This document shows positions 43,734-53,375 of a stretch of DNA of 64,000 nucleotides, in pieces. The notes beneath the pieces are model-generated. The model did not search any database. It saw only the letters and a program-made list of their open reading frames with translations, and was not told the DNA's origin. Within the stretch, counting starts at the first letter, position 1. Each line of letters opens with the position of its first letter. The position numbers and the translations under genes are program-made. This DNA comes from Escherichia whittamii (GTDB taxonomy: Bacteria; Pseudomonadota; Gammaproteobacteria; Enterobacterales; Enterobacteriaceae), in contig NZ_JACSQI010000004.1 in the NCBI RefSeq assembly GCF_014836715.1, positions 1 to 64,000 of the forward strand, in the 5' to 3' direction.

Positions 43734-44108
43734 TTAACGCTCATCCCATTCATCGGCGGCAGCGCGTCCTTCTTCAGTATCCAGTGGCGGCTCAAGCTGA
43801 AATTCGCCTTCGTCCCATTCATGCAGCGTATTTTCTTCCTGCCATTCCTGGCGAATTTCAATTTCATCATAATCGCCGTCAAAGACGCTTTGTGCAGCTT
43901 CACCGCTGAACATTGGCAGACATTCACCTTCTTCGCCTTCATCAGCGAAAAACTCAACCTGCCACATAATGTCACCATCTTGCAGAATGTATTTCTGGAC
44001 ATTGAACTGTTGCACATTTGCTTCATCTGCATCGATTCCGGGGGTGTCAGCAAGAAATTCTTCGCGTGCGGCATCAATGGCTTCTTCAAGCGTTGCGTAC
44101 ATAGTCAT
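43734..44108 (-). CDS. msyB: acidic protein MsyB
   Basis: 124-aa strongly acidic cytosolic protein (Glu/Asp-rich from residue 50 to the end). Identified as a multicopy suppressor of secY/secA mutants and highly expressed in stationary phase. Start at MTMYATLEEAIDAA (44108). No domain assigned. Its codon use is strongly biased, fitting high expression. Confidence 0.95.
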   Translation of the reverse strand: MTMYATLEEAIDAAREEFLADTPGIDADEANVQQFNVQKYILQDGDIMWQVEFFADEGEEGECLPMFSGEAAQSVFDGDYDEIEIRQEWQEENTLHEWDEGEFQLEPPLDTEEGRAAADEWDER

Positions 44109-44190
44109 CACGATTCTCCCTTTGATTTGATGATGTATTCAGGGAAAGAATAGCTGATTATGCGCTTTTGCAAGTATGAAAGGCGAAAAA

Positions 44191-45417
44191 TCAGCCTGTC
44201 ACTTGGGGCAATCGGCGGCGACGCAAACTGTTCCAGGAATAAACCGCGTTAAACAACACCACTCCGGCGGTCACCAGAAACACTGCACGGAAACCATAGT
44301 TTGCCGAGATAGCCGCGCCCATCAATGGTCCCGTAACGTTGCCAATATCGCGAAATGACTGGTTATAGCTGAAAATTCGCCCGGCGATTTGATTTGTTGA
44401 GTTATAGACCAGTAACGTTTGTACCGCGGGGAGTAACGCGCCATCGGCGGCCCCGAGTAAAAAGCGTAAAATCCCCAGTTGGAATGGTGTCTGGACGTAA
44501 GACATAGGGATTAACAGCAGCACAGAAAAGAGCAGCGCCGTTATCAGGATCTTCTCTGGCCCGATACGATCCCCCAGTTTGCCAAGTCGTGGCGCGCTAA
44601 GTAGCGCAGCCACGCCGGGGACCGAGGCAATCATGCCACTGATAAAAGCAACATTACTGACATTCCCCGCCAGTTCGCGGACATAGAGTGTCAGGATTGG
44701 CGCGATTGAACCGGTGGCGACCTGGATGATTAATGTTGTGACAAACAGGCTAAGTACCAGCTTCGGGTTTTTAAGCGATGTCACGACTTCCCGCATGTGC
44801 AGCATCTCTTTTTTGCTGACTGGCTGGAATTTCTCTTTGATACAAAACAGGGTGACGAAAAAGCAGAGTATTAGCACACTGGCGGTAATAAAAAATACCG
44901 GACGTAAGCCGTAGTTATCGGCGAGCAAGCCACCAGCCATGGGGCCGAGCAGTGCGCCGCTAACCCCACCGGTAGAGAGCGTACCCAGCGCCCAGCCGCT
45001 TTTATTGCGCGGGACCTGAGTGGCGATTAGCGCGTTGGCATTAGGGACAAATCCACCGAGCAGACCCAGCAATGCTCGTAGGATCAGAAATTGCCAGATA
45101 TTTTGCACAACTCCCATTAGCACCATCACGATGCCCATCCCGAGGGCAGAGCGCAGGAGCATAATTTTTCGACCTTTGCGGTCAGCAAGTCCTCCCCAGA
45201 ACGGAGAAGCAATAGCGGAAAATAGAAAAGTAATACTGAAGACAATCCCTGACCACATATTTAGTGCCGAATGGCCCGTAACGCCAAGTTGCTCAACGTA
45301 GAGGGGTAAGAACGGCATTACCAGACTGAAGGCGGCGCCGGTAAGAAAACAGCCAAGCCAGGCAACGAGCAGGTTTCGTTTCCAGTTTATGGGAGTGTCA
45401 TTTTCACAGGGTGACAT
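44191..45417 (-). CDS. mdtG: MFS multidrug efflux transporter MdtG
   Basis: 408-aa major-facilitator protein with 12 predicted TM segments. MFS motif [20 protein letters not shown] near residue 75. Confers fosfomycin and deoxycholate tolerance when overexpressed and belongs to the Mar/Sox regulon in E. coli. Start at the ATG at 45417 ([15 protein letters not shown]); an upstream extension of 19 codons is not supported. Confidence 0.95.
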   Translation of the reverse strand: MSPCENDTPINWKRNLLVAWLGCFLTGAAFSLVMPFLPLYVEQLGVTGHSALNMWSGIVFSITFLFSAIASPFWGGLADRKGRKIMLLRSALGMGIVMVLMGVVQNIWQFLILRALLGLLGGFVPNANALIATQVPRNKSGWALGTLSTGGVSGALLGPMAGGLLADNYGLRPVFFITASVLILCFFVTLFCIKEKFQPVSKKEMLHMREVVTSLKNPKLVLSLFVTTLIIQVATGSIAPILTLYVRELAGNVSNVAFISGMIASVPGVAALLSAPRLGKLGDRIGPEKILITALLFSVLLLIPMSYVQTPFQLGILRFLLGAADGALLPAVQTLLVYNSTNQIAGRIFSYNQSFRDIGNVTGPLMGAAISANYGFRAVFLVTAGVVLFNAVYSWNSLRRRRLPQVTG

Positions 45418-45551
45418 AGCAATCCGCTGTTGGTGCGCCAGGGCGCGGTGAACAAGAGAATAAAAGATAAGCACACTAATTATGCGCCTGACTTATAAGT
45501 GACGCAATGCAGAGAGCTTTTATCGCTAAATCAGGGGATTTGATGCTGATG

Positions 45552-45584
45552 TGCCGGATGCGATGCTGCGCATCTTATCCGGCA
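45552..45584. repeat. REP element mdtG / lpxL
   Basis: Imperfect palindrome TGCCGGATGCG...TTATCCGGCA, a REP unit between two minus-strand genes. Confidence 0.8.
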
Positions 45585-45593
45585 TAAAGAAGA

Positions 45594-46514
45594 TTAGTAA
45601 CGTGAAGGAACGCCTTCCGGGCGCGTTTTGAAGCGGCGATGCAGCCACATGTACTGTTCAGGCGCCATCATGATGCATTTTTCGACCACTTTGTTCATCC
45701 ACGCGGCGGTGGTTTCAGCGTTATCCAGTGGCGGTGAACACTCTGGCGGCAGCATGATCAACTGATAACCTTTGCCGTCCGGCTTACGACGAGGGACAAA
45801 AGGCACCAGACATGCGCCGGACATCCGTGCCAACATCCAGGTACCGCTTGTGGTTGCCGCCTGCTCAACGGCGAACAACGGCACAAAAACGCTCGAGCGT
45901 GGACCGTAATCGTGATCCGGCGCATACCAAACGACTTCACCTTTTTTCAGTGCTTTAATCATCCCTTTTAAATCTTTGCGGTCGAGCATCGATTTATTCG
46001 AACGCAGGCGGCCCCAGGTTTGCAGCCAGTCGATTAATGGGTTGTCATTCGGGCGATAAACCCCGATGCCCGGCTCCTGCATTCCAAATTGTCGTGCACC
46101 GAGTTCCAGCGTCAGAAAATGGATGCCAACTAACAGGATGCCACGCTTTTGCGCCTGTACGTCACGAATATGTTCCATGCCGATGACTTCCGTCCAGCGA
46201 GCAACCCGACTTTCTGGCCAGAACCACGCCATGCCGGTTTCCATCAGTCCCATACCAACGGATTCAAAATTCTTAATCACCATCTGCTGGCGCTCTTGTT
46301 CGCTCATTTCCGGGAAGCACAGTTCCAGGTTGCGATGCACAATTTTGGCGCGTCGCTTCATAAAACGTAACGCCAGTCGTCCTGTTACACAGCCGAGGCA
46401 ATAGATAATCGGGTAGGGCAATTGCACGACCAACCAAAGTACGCCAATACCCAACCAGGTTAACCAATAACGCGGATGAAGCAGTGCGGTGGAGAACTTG
46501 GGTAGATTCGTCAT
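45594..46514 (-). CDS. lpxL: lipid A lauroyltransferase
   Basis: 306-aa inner-membrane acyltransferase that adds laurate to Kdo2-lipid IVA. TM anchor near residues 17-40; catalytic HX4E motif in [10 protein letters not shown] near 131-140. Start: the ATG at 46514 ([17 protein letters not shown]); an ORF extension of 21 codons lacks an SD. A few substitutions from K-12 occur near residue 40 ([12 protein letters not shown]). Confidence 0.96.
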   Translation of the reverse strand: MTNLPKFSTALLHPRYWLTWLGIGVLWLVVQLPYPIIYCLGCVTGRLALRFMKRRAKIVHRNLELCFPEMSEQERQQMVIKNFESVGMGLMETGMAWFWPESRVARWTEVIGMEHIRDVQAQKRGILLVGIHFLTLELGARQFGMQEPGIGVYRPNDNPLIDWLQTWGRLRSNKSMLDRKDLKGMIKALKKGEVVWYAPDHDYGPRSSVFVPLFAVEQAATTSGTWMLARMSGACLVPFVPRRKPDGKGYQLIMLPPECSPPLDNAETTAAWMNKVVEKCIMMAPEQYMWLHRRFKTRPEGVPSRY

Positions 46515-46737
46515 ATCAATCCTGTCTTTCAACCTATACGGGCAATTGTATGTATTGTTGCATTTTTTCGCCCTCAACCAAAATTTGAGGCTGAAGACTG
46601 GGCAAAAATGCCGCGCATGTAAACTATTAATAATTTTTAATGTGTAAATGTAGCGTAAAATGTGTGGATGTTAATTTGCGATTATTGCTATATCATGCGC
46701 CGGATTTTACTTTCCCACCTCGCAGGAACCGTACACC

Positions 46738-47790
46738 ATGCCAGTGTTACATAACCGCATTTCCAATGACGCACTGAAAGCCAAAATGCTGGCCGAGAGT
46801 GAACCGCGCACCACCATTTCGTTTTATAAATATTTCCATATTGCCGATCCTAAAGTGACCCGCGATGCTTTATATCAGCTATTTGCCTCGTTGAATGTTT
46901 TTGGCCGGGTCTATCTGGCACATGAGGGGATCAACGCGCAAATTAGTGTACCCGCGAGCAACGTCGAGACATTTCGCGCACAGCTTTATGCTTTTGATCC
47001 TGCGTTAGAGGGTTTACGCCTGAATATCGCGTTGGATGATGACGGAAAATCCTTCTGGGTGCTGCGCATGAAGGTCCGCGAGCGTATTGTCGCCGACGGG
47101 ATTGACGATCCTCAATTTGACGCCACAAATGTCGGAGAATATCTGCAAGCAGCGGAAGTGAATGCCATGCTTGATGATCCCGATGCGCTGTTTATCGACA
47201 TGCGCAACCACTATGAATATGAAGTCGGTCATTTCGAAAATGCGCTGGAAATTCCTGCTGATACCTTTCGTGAACAACTACCGAAAGCGGTTGAGATGAT
47301 GCAGACGCATAAAGATAAAAAAATCGTTATGTACTGTACTGGTGGCATTCGTTGCGAAAAGGCCAGTGCATGGATGAAGCATAACGGCTTTAATAAAGTC
47401 TGGCATATTGAAGGCGGCATTATTGAATACGCCCGTAAGGCGCGCGAGCAAGGCTTACCAGTGCGTTTTATTGGCAAAAATTTCGTTTTTGACGAACGGA
47501 TGGGGGAGCGCATCTCTGATGAAATTATTGCGCATTGCCATCAGTGCGGCACGCCATGCGACAGCCATACCAACTGTAAAAATGATGGCTGTCATTTGCT
47601 GTTTATCCAGTGTCCTACGTGTGCTGAGAAATTCAAGGGTTGTTGTAGTGAGATTTGCTGCGAAGAGAGCGCGTTATCGCCAGAAGAACAGCGACGCCGT
47701 CGAGCCGGGCGAGAAAATGGCAATAAAATCTTTAATAAGTCGCGGGGGCGCCTGAACACGACACTGGGCATACCTGATCCTGCGGAATAA
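46738..47790 (+). CDS. trhO: tRNA uridine(34) hydroxylase TrhO
   Basis: 350-aa rhodanese-family protein (formerly YceA) that hydroxylates U34 of several tRNAs toward 5-hydroxyuridine. N-terminal acylphosphatase-like domain; rhodanese domain about 146-240 with active-site loop [10 protein letters not shown] near 200. C-terminal Cys-rich zinc-like region ([25 protein letters not shown]) near 280-320. Transcribed divergently from lpxL. Confidence 0.95.
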   Translation: MPVLHNRISNDALKAKMLAESEPRTTISFYKYFHIADPKVTRDALYQLFASLNVFGRVYLAHEGINAQISVPASNVETFRAQLYAFDPALEGLRLNIALDDDGKSFWVLRMKVRERIVADGIDDPQFDATNVGEYLQAAEVNAMLDDPDALFIDMRNHYEYEVGHFENALEIPADTFREQLPKAVEMMQTHKDKKIVMYCTGGIRCEKASAWMKHNGFNKVWHIEGGIIEYARKAREQGLPVRFIGKNFVFDERMGERISDEIIAHCHQCGTPCDSHTNCKNDGCHLLFIQCPTCAEKFKGCCSEICCEESALSPEEQRRRRAGRENGNKIFNKSRGRLNTTLGIPDPAE

Positions 47791-47796
47791 ACATCA

Positions 47797-47821
47797 TTGC
47801 CGGATGCGCGTCATCCGGCAA
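47797..47821. repeat. REP element trhO / yceI
   Basis: TTGCCGGATG / CATCCGGCAA palindrome with a 5-nt loop between convergent trhO and yceI. It could aid termination of both. Confidence 0.8.
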
Positions 47822-47831
47822 CATTTCAGCA

Positions 47832-48407
47832 TTATTTCTGCTGTACACCTTCCACCGAAATAATCAGATCAACTTCCTGAGAGGCCGGACCTAAATCTGA
47901 CTTGATATTGAAGTCTTTCAGCTTAATTTTACCTTCAGCTTCGAAGCCTGCACGTTTACCGCCCCACGGATCATCGCCCTGACCAATCAACTTCGCTTCC
48001 AGCGTTACTGGTTTAGTTACGCCATTCAGTGTCAGATCACCTGTGATATCCAGCTCGTCACCGTCTTTCTTTACGCTAGTGGATGTAAAGGTTGCCTGCG
48101 GATATTTTGCTGTGTTGAGGAAATCCGCGCTGCGCAGATGTTTATCGCGCTCGGCATGGTTGGTATCCACGCTGGTGGTGTTAATGGTGACATTAACTTT
48201 ATCGGCAGCTGGATTCTTTTCATCAAACGTAAAAGTACCGTCGAAATCTTTAAAAGTGCCGTAAACCCAGCTGTAGCCCAGATGTTGAATGCGGAAATTG
48301 ACAAAGGCGTGCTGGCCTTCTTTGTCAATTTTGTAATCGGCAGCGATAGCTGAACCGGCAGAGAACAACAGGGAAGCGAAGGTTAAACCAAGCAGGCTTT
48401 TTTTCAT
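47832..48407 (-). CDS. yceI: periplasmic YceI-family lipocalin-like protein
   Basis: 191-aa secreted protein, signal peptide [22 protein letters not shown]. YceI/TTHA0802 beta-barrel fold that binds isoprenoid quinone-type lipids in homologues. Motifs include [25 protein letters not shown] and [16 protein letters not shown]. High-pH induced in E. coli. It starts 3 bp after yceJ, and the two form an operon. Confidence 0.95.
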   Translation of the reverse strand: MKKSLLGLTFASLLFSAGSAIAADYKIDKEGQHAFVNFRIQHLGYSWVYGTFKDFDGTFTFDEKNPAADKVNVTINTTSVDTNHAERDKHLRSADFLNTAKYPQATFTSTSVKKDGDELDITGDLTLNGVTKPVTLEAKLIGQGDDPWGGKRAGFEAEGKIKLKDFNIKSDLGPASQEVDLIISVEGVQQK

Positions 48408-48410
48408 TTT

Positions 48411-48977
48411 TTATACTCCATAGTCAGATGACGACTTTCCCAGCATGCGCTTCAGAGTGTCGTCTTTATCGATGAAATGATGTTTCAGTGCCATAAATCC
48501 GTGCATAACTGACAGGACGACGACACTCCAGGCAAACCAGAAATGTAGCGCTCCTGCTAAGTCAGCTTGCGTGCCGGCGTCGGCAAGCGTTGCGGGGATT
48601 TCAAACCAACCAAAGATGCTGATGGGTTTGCCATCGGCGGTCGAGATAAGGTAGCCGCTCATGCCAATAGCAAAGAGCAAAAGATAAAGAGCCAGATGGC
48701 CTGCTTTCGCTCCGTAACGTATACCGGGGGAATAGCTTTTCAGTGGACCTGGCGGAGGAGAAATCAAACGCCAGAGAACGCGAATAACCAGCCCCATCAT
48801 TAACAAAATACCGATGCTTTTATGCAACTCTGGCGCTTTGTGATACCAACCGTCGTAATAACTTAACGTTACCATCCACAAACCTAAAGCAAACATGCCA
48901 TAGACAATAATTGCCGTCAGCCAATGTAAAGCGGCAGAAATAACACCATAGCGTTGAGGGGAATTTATGAATTGCAT
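48411..48977 (-). CDS. yceJ: cytochrome b561 family protein YceJ
   Basis: 188-aa four-helix di-haem membrane protein. Likely haem ligands: His in ALHWLTAIIVYG (17), PELHKSIG (51), HLALYLLL and VMHGFMALKHH. Probably transfers electrons from quinol to a periplasmic partner; pairing with yceI is conserved. Start: the ATG at 48977 (MQFINSPQRYGVISA); the longer ORF start reads through the promoter. Confidence 0.94.
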   Translation of the reverse strand: MQFINSPQRYGVISAALHWLTAIIVYGMFALGLWMVTLSYYDGWYHKAPELHKSIGILLMMGLVIRVLWRLISPPPGPLKSYSPGIRYGAKAGHLALYLLLFAIGMSGYLISTADGKPISIFGWFEIPATLADAGTQADLAGALHFWFAWSVVVLSVMHGFMALKHHFIDKDDTLKRMLGKSSSDYGV

Positions 48978-49238
48978 AACTGCATCCAGAACATATTCAC
49001 GAGGCAATGAAAATGGCCTGTCATGAGATGAATTGCAACTTAAAAACAACAATCCGAATGATATTTATTTTTATTTCAATAATTTTGATTTAATAATGAA
49101 AGAACCTTCATAAGTTTAGTGGTTTCAGGGGGAGGGATGTCTGGTGAATGCTGTTGCGACAGGAATAAGGTTATTCAATTTTTCACGCCAAATGAAAGGG
49201 AAATTAAATTTTTGTCAGTTTGTGTCAGCATCTGGTGA

Positions 49239-49352
49239 TTAAAAATAAAACACATAGATCAGATCCATAATCGCCAATACCCCCCAGAGAAAAAGATAAA
49301 GCATGAGATGTTCGCGAATATTATTGATGAGATAGTTCACCAGGCGACGCAT
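49239..49352 (-). CDS. yceO: small membrane protein YceO
   Basis: 37-aa peptide [20 protein letters not shown] followed by one hydrophobic helix ([17 protein letters not shown]). K-12 YceO is 46 aa and begins nine codons earlier; here that upstream codon is TTG, not ATG. The ATG at 49352 has CAGGAG eight bases before it, so I choose the shorter form. It is reported as linked to biofilm formation in K-12; function unknown. It lies immediately downstream of the solA terminator hairpin. Confidence 0.8.
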   Translation of the reverse strand: MRRLVNYLINNIREHLMLYLFLWGVLAIMDLIYVFYF

Positions 49353-49365
49353 TAAAAGCTCCTGT

Positions 49366-49391
49366 AAAAACGGCCTCAATTTAGAGGCCGT
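49366..49391 (-). terminator. solA terminator
   Basis: ACGGCCTC / GAGGCCGT stem with a 6-nt loop followed on the minus strand by TTTTTAC. The T tract runs directly into the yceO ribosome-binding site. Confidence 0.8.
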
Positions 49392-49399
49392 GATGATGA

Positions 49400-50518
49400 T
49401 TATTGGAAGCGGGAAAGCCGGAATGGCGTTAAATCAAAATCGATTTTTTTGTCTTGCGCAAAGTCAGCGGCTATTTCCCCTAATACCGAAGCAAATTTAA
49501 AGCCATGCCCACTCAGGCCGGTAATCAGCAGCGTATTAGCGTGTCCTGGTAGGGTATCGATAATAAAATCTTCATCAGGCGAATTATCATAGGTGCAGGC
49601 AGCGCCATACAGGCAGCAGCCGATACCAGGCAACACACTGCGTAAGAATGGGAACGCTTCGGAACCGTCACTGTCGATTTCCGCAAACGGAACACGTTCA
49701 TCCGCTGAATGAATTTCCTGACCACCGTTATGTTTCCCAATCTTCAGAGCATCGTTTTCCGCCGGAAAACCGTAGTATTGATCGCCATTGGGCAATTCAC
49801 CGGTAAAGGCCGGGAATTTATTCTTCACGCTATAGCGGCCATCGGCCTGATACCAGGCGAATACTTTACGTACGGGCTGGATGGGTAGTTCTGGTAGCAG
49901 CTCTTTTACCCAGGTACCAGCGCAGACGAGCGCTTTCTTCGCCTGGTATTCGCCGTCCGCCGTTTCAATAGTTACGCCGTTATCGTCATGACGAATTGCG
50001 GTGACCGGACAGTTAAACAGTTGCGCGCAGCCCGCTTCATTCGCCAGTTGGATCCAGGTTTTAATCGCCAGCTCACTGCGTAAAAAACCGGAGTCGGCCT
50101 CAAATAGCCCGATATAGTTGTCAGGGACGCGTATTTCCGGCCAGCGAGACATAATGGCTTGTGCATCCAACTCCTCGACGTTGAGTTGCCATTGATTGGC
50201 GCTGTGAGCGACATTGGCGAGAAACTTGGAGTCGGCAGGGCCGAGGTTGATAACCCCTGAGCGCACAAAAATAGGATCCTCTTCGTTGTGACGGGAGAGT
50301 TCATCCCACAAGGTTTGGGCACGGAGCACTAGCGGGACATACTTTTCGCCTTCGCCATAAGCATGGCGAATTAATCGCGTATCTCCGTGGTGACTGCCGT
50401 GTTGATGTGGTGGCATATGGCTGTCGGTCATCAGCACTTTCAAACCGGCCTGGGTGGCATAATATCCGGCTGCAGCGCCTACGGAACCGCTGCCAATAAT
50501 GATGAGATCGTATTTCAT
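49400..50518 (-). CDS. solA: N-methyl-L-tryptophan oxidase
   Basis: 372-aa monomeric sarcosine-oxidase-family flavoenzyme. FAD Rossmann motif [16 protein letters not shown] at residues 7-22. The Cys that binds FAD covalently is in the [18 protein letters not shown]-like segment (residues about 306-322). It demethylates N-methyltryptophan, releasing formaldehyde and H2O2. Start: the ATG at 50518 with GAGAGAAAA upstream; the 36-codon ORF extension overlaps the upstream terminator. Confidence 0.95.
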   Translation of the reverse strand: MKYDLIIIGSGSVGAAAGYYATQAGLKVLMTDSHMPPHQHGSHHGDTRLIRHAYGEGEKYVPLVLRAQTLWDELSRHNEEDPIFVRSGVINLGPADSKFLANVAHSANQWQLNVEELDAQAIMSRWPEIRVPDNYIGLFEADSGFLRSELAIKTWIQLANEAGCAQLFNCPVTAIRHDDNGVTIETADGEYQAKKALVCAGTWVKELLPELPIQPVRKVFAWYQADGRYSVKNKFPAFTGELPNGDQYYGFPAENDALKIGKHNGGQEIHSADERVPFAEIDSDGSEAFPFLRSVLPGIGCCLYGAACTYDNSPDEDFIIDTLPGHANTLLITGLSGHGFKFASVLGEIAADFAQDKKIDFDLTPFRLSRFQ

Positions 50519-50587
50519 TTTTTTCTCTCTGCTCTCATGGTTTAAGCAGAGTAAATAAGTAACAAACGATATACAACCCAGAAATGG

Positions 50588-50612
50588 TAAAGGCACCGGT
50601 AAGGTGCCTTTT
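50588..50612. terminator. terminator bssS / solA
   Basis: AAAGGCACC / GGTGCCTTT stem with a GGTAA loop, downstream of bssS on the minus strand and upstream of solA. Confidence 0.75.
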
Positions 50613-50632
50613 GGGTGGATGGTCATGTCATG

Positions 50633-50887
50633 TTAATGACGACGATACTCATTGACATGGAAATCACCAGATTCAATTTTGGCGATTCCTGCTTCTAATA
50701 TCGAAATAAATTGTCTGGCAACATCAGTAGTTAACCAGAGTGTCTGACCAACTTCAGTCCCTTCCTGCTCGGACTTATTTGGGGTCTGGTAGTGCAAACG
50801 CAACATCAGAGCATCATAGCTATCAACGGTGCTGATGTCCCACCCTACGAGCGGATGAGTCTGAATGACTTCATTGTTTTTTTCCAT
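50633..50887 (-). CDS. bssS: biofilm regulator BssS
   Basis: 84-aa cytosolic protein, starting MEKNNEVIQTHPLVGWDIST. It reduces biofilm formation in E. coli through indole and AI-2 signalling; no enzymatic domain. SD GGGGGCC is weak; a second Met one codon upstream would add one residue. Sequence nearly identical to K-12. Confidence 0.95.
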   Translation of the reverse strand: MEKNNEVIQTHPLVGWDISTVDSYDALMLRLHYQTPNKSEQEGTEVGQTLWLTTDVARQFISILEAGIAKIESGDFHVNEYRRH

Positions 50888-51128
50888 CATGGCCCCCTAA
50901 TTCGTGTTACTAGACAACGTTATTCGAGGTTCAATGCGTTTTTATCTGAAGCAACTTCAGTATATCAATAAATATGGGTATTCACCGAAATTTTAAAGGG
51001 GGAGCGAGATATTTTTTTGCTTTTAAGATTTATATGAACAATAAAACAGCATGTCATTCATATTTTTTTAGCATATTGTGCAATTATTTTGAGGAAGTGT
51101 AAAAATTGTACGAACAATCTTAATATAT
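50888..51128. other. AT-rich intergenic region bssS / dinI
   Basis: About 240 bp, rich in A/T tracts; bssS promoter expected near 50900-51000. No additional gene or RNA recognised. Confidence 0.4.
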
Positions 51129-51156
51129 AAAAAAAGCCGGGGCGACCCGGCAAAAA
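51129..51156 (-). terminator. dinI terminator
   Basis: GCCGGG-TCGC-CCCGGC followed by TTTTTTT on the minus strand, 16 bp after the dinI stop. Confidence 0.88.
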
Positions 51157-51172
51157 CAAACATCACTGCATA

Positions 51173-51418
51173 TTATTCGCTAACAAACCAGTCATCGGCG
51201 CTTTCCCACGTTTCTTGTAGAATTTCGCTAATGCGCTGTTTATCTTCTTTTGTTGCACCAATAACCGATAAATTATTTGCCGCAGCATATCGTACCGATA
51301 CGTGACCTTCATTGTCCGGAAACGCATACTGAATGCGGCGAGAAAGTTCACCCGCCAGAGCGTCAATGGCGCCAGTGGGTAGTGGAGAAGTTTTCGCTAT
51401 GGTGACTTCAATTCGCAT
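51173..51418 (-). CDS. dinI: DNA-damage-inducible protein DinI
   Basis: 81-aa SOS protein that binds RecA filaments and modulates LexA and UmuD cleavage. Begins MRIEVTIAKTSPLP; the acidic C-terminal helix (EDKQRISEILQETWESADDWFVSE) mimics DNA. Start at 51418 with GGGGGC upstream; the longer frame runs through the LexA box. It is controlled by that box at 51440. Confidence 0.96.
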   Translation of the reverse strand: MRIEVTIAKTSPLPTGAIDALAGELSRRIQYAFPDNEGHVSVRYAAANNLSVIGATKEDKQRISEILQETWESADDWFVSE

Positions 51419-51439
51419 AATAGCCCCCTGTTGAATATA

Positions 51440-51455
51440 CTGGTTATTTATACAG
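51440..51455 (-). promoter_or_regulatory. LexA box of dinI
   Basis: CTG-N10-CAG (minus strand CTGTATAAATAACCAG) 22 bp upstream of the dinI start, close to the SOS consensus. Confidence 0.88.
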
Positions 51456-51491
51456 GTAAAATAATCTAAAGACAACAGGCGGCTACGTTTT

Positions 51492-52538
51492 TTATTGCTT
51501 AACAGACCAACGTACAGTTTCCCCAGCCAGGAAAGGAACAAGCGTGTCGTCTGTCAGAGCGATGCTTTCAGCAATTTTCTGCTCTTCACGTATCAGTTCA
51601 ATAAACGATTCATTGACCGGTAATCCATAGAATTTCGGCCCGTTTAAAGAACAGAATGCTTCAAAATGCTGTAGTGCATTCATCTCTTCAAATACGGTGG
51701 CGTAACTTCCCAGCGCCGTTGGCGCATTAAAGCAACCTGCACAGCCGCAATTACTCTCTTTACGATGACGCGCATGTGGCGCGGAATCGGTACCGAGAAA
51801 AACGCGATCAAAACCACTGGCGACCAGCTCACGCAGTGCCTGTTGGTGAATATTGCGTTTGAGGATCGGCAGACAGTAGAGATGCGGACGCACACCGCCA
51901 ACCAGCATATGGTTACGGTTAAACATCAGATGCTGGGGAGTAATGGTGGCGGCCAATAGTTCATTTCCGTCACGAACATAGTCGGCAGCATCTTTGGTGG
52001 TGATGTGCTCGAAAACGACTTTCAGCGCGGTCAGGCGCTGGCGCAGCGGCTCCATGACCGTCTCAATAAAGCGCGCTTCACGGTCAAAAATGTCGATGTC
52101 AGCATGGGTCACTTCGCCATGCACTAGCAGCGGCATACCGATTTTTTCCATGCGCTCAAGTACTGGCATGATCGCCTCAACCGACGTCACGCCGTGGCTG
52201 GAGTTGGTGGTGGCATTCGCAGGGTAAAGTTTTGCGGCGGTGAACACACCTTCGTTAAATCCACGCTCCAGCTCATTGGGGTCCAGCGAGTCTGTTAAAT
52301 AACAGGTCATCAGCGGGGTGAAATCGTGTCCGTCCGGTACGGCGTCAAGAATACGTTGGCGATAAGCCACTGCAGCCTCAACTGTGGTTACAGGCGGTGC
52401 CAGATTGGGCATAACGATGGCCCGACCATAGGTTTCGCTGGTATACGGCACGACAGTTTTTAACATGTCGCCATCGCGGAGGTGAAGGTGCCAGTCGTCT
52501 GGGCGGCGGATCTTTAATACCTGGGATGGTGCAGTCAT
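51492..52538 (-). CDS. pyrC: dihydroorotase
   Basis: 348-aa class II dihydroorotase of pyrimidine biosynthesis; closes carbamoyl aspartate to dihydroorotate. Binuclear zinc site: HLHLRDGD near residues 17-24, the carboxylated Lys near 103 (TAAKLYPAN), [12 protein letters not shown] near 140, HITTKDA near 178 and GTDSAPHAR near 250. Full length and intact. Expression is set by the PurR box and the leader hairpin upstream. Confidence 0.97.
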   Translation of the reverse strand: MTAPSQVLKIRRPDDWHLHLRDGDMLKTVVPYTSETYGRAIVMPNLAPPVTTVEAAVAYRQRILDAVPDGHDFTPLMTCYLTDSLDPNELERGFNEGVFTAAKLYPANATTNSSHGVTSVEAIMPVLERMEKIGMPLLVHGEVTHADIDIFDREARFIETVMEPLRQRLTALKVVFEHITTKDAADYVRDGNELLAATITPQHLMFNRNHMLVGGVRPHLYCLPILKRNIHQQALRELVASGFDRVFLGTDSAPHARHRKESNCGCAGCFNAPTALGSYATVFEEMNALQHFEAFCSLNGPKFYGLPVNESFIELIREEQKIAESIALTDDTLVPFLAGETVRWSVKQ

Positions 52539-52551
52539 TAATTTCTATGCT

Positions 52552-52576
52552 CCGGCTGAAGGGATGTTTTTGCCGG
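52552..52576 (-). promoter_or_regulatory. pyrC leader hairpin (CTP/GTP start-switch translational control)
   Basis: Minus-strand CCGGC ... GCCGG, 15-nt loop, with the second arm overlapping the pyrC ribosome-binding region. In E. coli, start-site choice at this promoter decides whether the arm is complete: transcripts starting with C fold and block translation when pyrimidines are ample. The sequence elements are conserved here. Confidence 0.75.
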
Positions 52577-52590
52577 ACACAAAGGATAAG

Positions 52591-52606
52591 CGGAAACGTT
52601 TTCCTT
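52591..52606 (-). promoter_or_regulatory. PurR operator of pyrC
   Basis: CGGAAACGTTTTCCTT, a near-perfect PurR palindrome centred on AACGTT, placed in the pyrC promoter; PurR represses pyrC in E. coli. Confidence 0.75.
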
Positions 52607-52643
52607 TGCACGAAAAATAAAGGGCGCAAATGCGCCCACGTGA

Positions 52644-53204
52644 TTAATCAGTGAACGGAATGACTATTTCACCCGGTTTCACTTCAATGCCTTTTGCCAG
52701 TTTTTTAGCCATTGTTTCTCCTTTGCTGCCATCTTCGCGCAGGATGTAAGCCGGTTGCTGGTTAAAGTAATTGCGTAATGCCTGATTCAAATAGGGAAGT
52801 AACGTTTGCATCACGGTTTGCATTTTTTCCGGCTGCACGGTCGCGTCGACCACTTCCATCTCTTTCAGGAAGATAGCGCCTTTCTCTTTATCAAACACAG
52901 GCAGCGCTTTCAGCTTCAGTTTCATGGTTGCTTTTTGGCTACCGAACAGAGAGTTCATATCCAGATTGGCGTCCCCGGTTAGGGTAACCTTATTAGGCTC
53001 TTCGCGACCAATTTGGCTGGTCAGGTTTGTCAGAACTATATGGGCATCAGCCACGCCGGGCAAACCGATATCTTTTGAGAAATTATTATGTTTCGCAAGC
53101 GACTGGTTAATCTCTTGTTCGGTAATGGTGTATTGGGTGAGTTGATTACAGCCAACGAGCAGGCCACTGACGATCAATGCAGCGGCAAATAAAAACTTGT
53201 TCAT
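52644..53204 (-). CDS. yceB: lipoprotein YceB (DUF1439)
   Basis: 186-aa lipoprotein, lipobox VGC (LLVGCNQLTQ, Cys19). DUF1439 tubular lipid-binding-like fold; function unknown. Start: the ATG at 53204 (MNKFLFAAALIVSGLL); a 19-codon ORF extension has no role. In K-12 grxB lies directly upstream of yceB; here mdtH does. Confidence 0.93.
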   Translation of the reverse strand: MNKFLFAAALIVSGLLVGCNQLTQYTITEQEINQSLAKHNNFSKDIGLPGVADAHIVLTNLTSQIGREEPNKVTLTGDANLDMNSLFGSQKATMKLKLKALPVFDKEKGAIFLKEMEVVDATVQPEKMQTVMQTLLPYLNQALRNYFNQQPAYILREDGSKGETMAKKLAKGIEVKPGEIVIPFTD

Positions 53205-53375
53205 GGTAGTCCTCGACATGAGATCTGCGTCAATATCCTGACACAACGCAGCATGTGTCACCAGCGTTAAACTCGCCAGCAGAAAAAACTGAATTCTGCG
53301 ACGGCAGGTAATAACAAGCCGTTAAGGCGCGTCAGGTTGACAGGGCGAGCAATGGTAACAGAAAGCATGGCATTT
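53205..53375. other. yceB / mdtH intergenic, grxB absent
   Basis: 171 bp where K-12 carries grxB (glutaredoxin 2, about 215 codons). No glutaredoxin CPYC motif or other recognisable grxB remnant in any frame. The sequence contains only the yceB upstream region and the mdtH 3' flank. Confidence 0.75.

Noticed and set aside
43542-44153. Long plus-strand ORF overlapping yceK and antisense to msyB
   Set aside because: Frame stays open because of msyB's biased codons on the opposite strand; no recognisable domain.
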